DNA of 9,645 nucleotides from Burkholderiales bacterium (GTDB taxonomy: Bacteria; Pseudomonadota; Gammaproteobacteria; Burkholderiales; Casimicrobiaceae). The DNA is taken from assembly GCA_031283405.1 (NCBI GenBank), contig JAITBX010000061.1, positions 1 to 9,645 on the forward strand, read 5' to 3'. Made by a program: the position numbers and the translations under genes. Below the pieces are notes generated by a model. The model was not told the DNA's origin and made no database searches. It was given only the letters and a program-made list of their open reading frames with translations. This document shows, piece after piece, positions 8,305-9,645 of the stretch; positions within the stretch are counted from its first letter, which is position 1; each line of letters opens with the position of its first letter.

Positions 8305-8348
8305 GTTAGATCAGACATCAGGCGTAGAGGCGGGTTTCAAACCCGCCC
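8305..8348 (+). repeat. REP-like palindrome C with GTAG foot (same family as copy A)
   Basis: GTAG at 8324-8327, then a perfect palindrome GGCGGGTTT-C-AAACCCGCC (8329-8347; 9-bp arms around one C). The leader GTTAGAT...ATCAGG is shared with copy A at 2311-2357. It directly abuts hairpin B, so B and C form a tandem head-to-tail pair. Confidence 0.75.
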
Positions 8349-8362
8349 TTCTCTCGTCCTTT

Positions 8363-8388
8363 GTAGGGGACGCCGCCCTCGACGTCCC
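8363..8388 (+). repeat. REP-like hairpin D with GTAG foot
   Basis: GTAG (8363-8366) is followed by a stem GGGACG (8367-8372) / CGTCCC (8383-8388) around a 10-nt loop. Same orientation and same foot as B and C but different arms. Confidence 0.65.
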
Positions 8389-8409
8389 GCAAGCTATGAT
8401 TTTTATTGC

Positions 8410-8490
8410 CGTCATTCTGCGCGAAGCCGCAGAATCCAGAAAAGAGAGGCATGGATTCTGCGGCTCCGCTTCGCTTTGCGCAGAATGACG
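8410..8490. repeat. Paired inverted-repeat element E (double hairpin)
   Basis: Two inverted copies of a unit that reads GTCATTCTGCGC, a short spacer, then AGCCGCAGAATCC. Outer arms 8410-8422/8478-8490 (13 bp) and inner arms 8425-8438/8452-8465 (14 bp) are perfect, with a 13-nt centre (8439-8451). Each copy is also its own hairpin: ATTCTGCG 8414-8421 with CGCAGAAT 8428-8435, and ATTCTGCG 8455-8462 with CGCAGAAT 8479-8486. The right copy carries a 10-nt longer spacer, rich in GCGAAGCG. It has no GTAG foot, so it belongs to a different family from B-D. It could fold as one long stem or two separate ones. Confidence 0.8.
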
Positions 8491-8516
8491 AAAGAGGCGG
8501 CAGAAGTGGCAGAACC

Positions 8517-8668
8517 ATAGGGTGGGCAAAGGAGCGAAGCGACGTGCCGACCACGAACGGTGAATACATCTCGCGTTTTTCCACCCCGTGCGCCCTTACC
8601 AACGTTACGATCCTATTGCGTTCGATGCAGCAATAGCTGATGGGTTTCGCTTCGCTCTACCCATCTAC
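8517..8668. mobile_element. BIME/REPIN-like non-autonomous element (two inverted REPs)
   Basis: The left end on the plus strand has ATAG (8517-8520, a GTAG variant) plus stem GGTGGGCA (8521-8528) / TGCCGACC (8545-8552), one mismatch. The right end on the minus strand has GTAG (complement of 8665-8668) plus stem ATGGGT/ACCCAT (complement of 8659-8664 and 8640-8645). Both loops contain GAGCGAAGCGA. Two REPs facing each other about 90 bp apart is the BIME/REPIN arrangement, the form thought to be moved by RAYT enzymes. No transposase is encoded within it. I see no clear target duplication. Confidence 0.6.
8613..8636. repeat. Small hairpin inside the BIME-like element
   Basis: A 7-bp perfect inverted repeat CTATTGC (8613-8619) / GCAATAG (8630-8636) around a 10-nt loop. 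It sits between the two REP ends, next to the right one. There is no T tract, so it is not a standard terminator. Confidence 0.45.
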
Positions 8669-8703
8669 GTTTACTCACAAAGCGAAGCGCACACATCCTG
8701 TAC

Positions 8704-9645
8704 TTACTGCGCCGGCCGTTCCTTGCAAATCTGATCGGCGGTTTTCTGCGGCCAGATGATTTCATCGCGCCCATTTATCAGAACTTCAATGCCGCACACT
8801 TCATCTTTCGACACAACGATTTGGCTTTTTGTGTCGATATAACCTTCTTTCTCGCTTTCTCGAACGGGTGCCAAGCCATTGGCCGAAAAATTCCCCATCC
8901 ATTCAAACGGAACTTCTACTTCCCCTTTGGTATTGATATAACTCCATTTTCCGCTTTCTTTGACTTGCGCAAAACCACGGGCGTCAAAATCCTCCGCCTC
9001 TTCAAATCTCGACGGAATCACCCGCTCACCCCGAGCATCGATGTAGCCGTATTTTTCGTTTTCCCTGATCCGTGCCAAGCCGTTGGCGGCAAATGTCCAT
9101 TCATTGGAAACCCATAATATCGGATAGATGTGCGGATACTCAAACTTCGGCAGAATCACCATCTCGCCTTTGGCGTTGATATAGCCTATCTTCTCGTTTT
9201 CCATGATTGCCGCCAAACCGTTGTCGGCAAAGCTTCCGCCATCGTCAAACTTCAGCGGGATCGCCACCTCGCCTTGGGTGTTGATATAACCCACCTTCCC
9301 ATTATCCATTACCGCTGCCAAGCCATTGGCGGCAAACGGCTTTATGTACTTAAATTTTGGCTGGATTTTCCACTCGCCCTTGGTATTGATATAACCCCAT
9401 TTCTTGTTTTCTTTGGCCGCTGCCAAACCATTGGCGTCAAACGTCCATGCCTCTTCAAACTTCGGCGGAATCACCCATTCACCCTTGATGTTGATATAAC
9501 CCCATTTTTCGTTTTCCCTTACCACCGCCAAGCCATTAGCGTCAAACCTCTCTGCCTTTTCAAACTTCGGCGGAACCACCCATTCCCCTTTGGCGTTGAT
9601 GAAACCCGATCCCTTGTTTTCCCTGGCCTCTGCCAAACCGTTGGC
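8704..9645 (-). CDS. WG-repeat protein, C-terminal part (start outside window)
   Basis: The minus-strand frame is open to the right edge; the TTG at 9636 is only an in-frame internal codon, since residues before it (ANG) already belong to a repeat. The visible 313 residues are almost wholly WG beta repeats (KWGYINxKGEWVIPPKFE type, usual unit 35 residues). Six near-regular units, one shortened (33) and one decayed C-terminal unit are seen. The family probably forms beta-propeller-like or solenoid scaffolds; exact functions are mostly unknown and no enzyme motif is present. Unit 5 (9225-9088) carries an 11-residue insertion (YPHIYPILWVSNEWTF region). The tail has two Cys (VCGIEV and DQICKE) and ends ERPAQ. 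Base composition is visibly poorer in GC than tamAB. It is convergent to tamB and not part of that operon. The N terminus, and thus any signal peptide, is not visible. Confidence 0.88.
   Translation of the reverse strand, partial: ANGLAEARENKGSGFINAKGEWVVPPKFEKAERFDANGLAVVRENEKWGYINIKGEWVIPPKFEEAWTFDANGLAAAKENKKWGYINTKGEWKIQPKFKYIKPFAANGLAAVMDNGKVGYINTQGEVAIPLKFDDGGSFADNGLAAIMENEKIGYINAKGEMVILPKFEYPHIYPILWVSNEWTFAANGLARIRENEKYGYIDARGERVIPSRFEEAEDFDARGFAQVKESGKWSYINTKGEVEVPFEWMGNFSANGLAPVRESEKEGYIDTKSQIVVSKDEVCGIEVLINGRDEIIWPQKTADQICKERPAQ
8884..9645 (-). repeat. Tandem ~105-bp coding repeats of the WG protein
   Basis: Read on the minus strand, units run 9645-9541, 9540-9436, 9435-9331, 9330-9226 (each 105 bp), 9225-9088 (138 bp), 9087-8983 (105 bp) and 8982-8884 (99 bp); a decayed eighth unit continues to the stop. 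Each begins with codons for (A/D)NGLA and contains a conserved stretch that reads TTGATATAACCCC on the plus strand. Units at the right edge resemble each other most, which fits recent expansion there. The array may continue beyond the window. Confidence 0.85.

Larger units (their letters stand above)
8251..8703. other. Gene-free region packed with palindromic repeats
   Basis: About 450 bp between convergent tamB and the WG-repeat gene. I see no credible gene; the short open frames here are translations of repeats. It holds in order: hairpin B (8269-8304), hairpin C (8305-8348), hairpin D (8363-8388), a double hairpin (8410-8490) and a two-ended REP pair (8517-8668) with an internal hairpin (8613-8636). 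Only about 35 bp before the WG gene stop is repeat-free. There is no classical terminator with a T run for either gene; the hairpins may do that work. Confidence 0.8.

Noticed and set aside
8254..8636. Short open frames on both strands in the tamB-WG gap (for example 8254-8520 and 8406-8636)
   Set aside because: They are translations of the REP palindromes and inverted repeats; such repeat-derived frames are a common source of false genes.
8884..9645. Regular repeats as a CRISPR array
   Set aside because: Units are 105 bp, multiples of three, lie inside one open frame and encode WG repeats; there are no short identical repeats with unrelated spacers.

Overview
The window looks like the chromosome of a Gram-negative bacterium, most likely a beta- or gammaproteobacterium with GC content (by eye) in the mid-50s. 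The evidence is envelope biology: a GspC-like type II secretion protein, a TamA outer-membrane Omp85 protein and a full-length TamB. The intergenic DNA also holds several RAYT-type REP palindromes, a proteobacterial hallmark. I cannot name the genus.

Layout. Positions 2-1147 (+) hold the 3' part of an unrecognised, probably exported protein whose start lies left of the window. A gap of about 280 bp (1148-1430) has a weak terminator-like hairpin and an unused strong ribosome-binding site. Then come gspC-like (1431-2315), tamA (2428-4323) and tamB (4339-8250), all on + and closely spaced, probably one transcript. A REP palindrome sits between gspC and tamA. Positions 8251-8703 contain no gene and are packed with at least six palindromic repeats from several families. 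On the minus strand, converging on tamB, 8704-9645 is the 3' part of a WG-repeat protein of about 35-residue units; its start lies right of the window.

How the genes work together. TamA (outer membrane) and TamB (anchored in the inner membrane and spanning the periplasm) form the translocation and assembly module, implicated in outer-membrane protein assembly and lipid transport between the membranes. The GspC-like protein is the inner-membrane/periplasmic linker of type II secretion, but no other gsp gene is visible, so it is an orphan beside the TAM genes.

The most notable non-coding signal is the repeat cluster after tamB. Its hairpins mostly carry GTAG (or a one-base variant) at the 5' foot, the signature recognised by REP-associated tyrosine transposases. 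One family also has a copy in the gspC-tamA spacer, so copies of the same palindrome bracket tamAB. No RAYT gene, tRNA, rRNA, CRISPR array or insertion-sequence transposase was seen. I found no clear new biological system; the repeat architecture and the gspC-TAM linkage are the items most worth checking.
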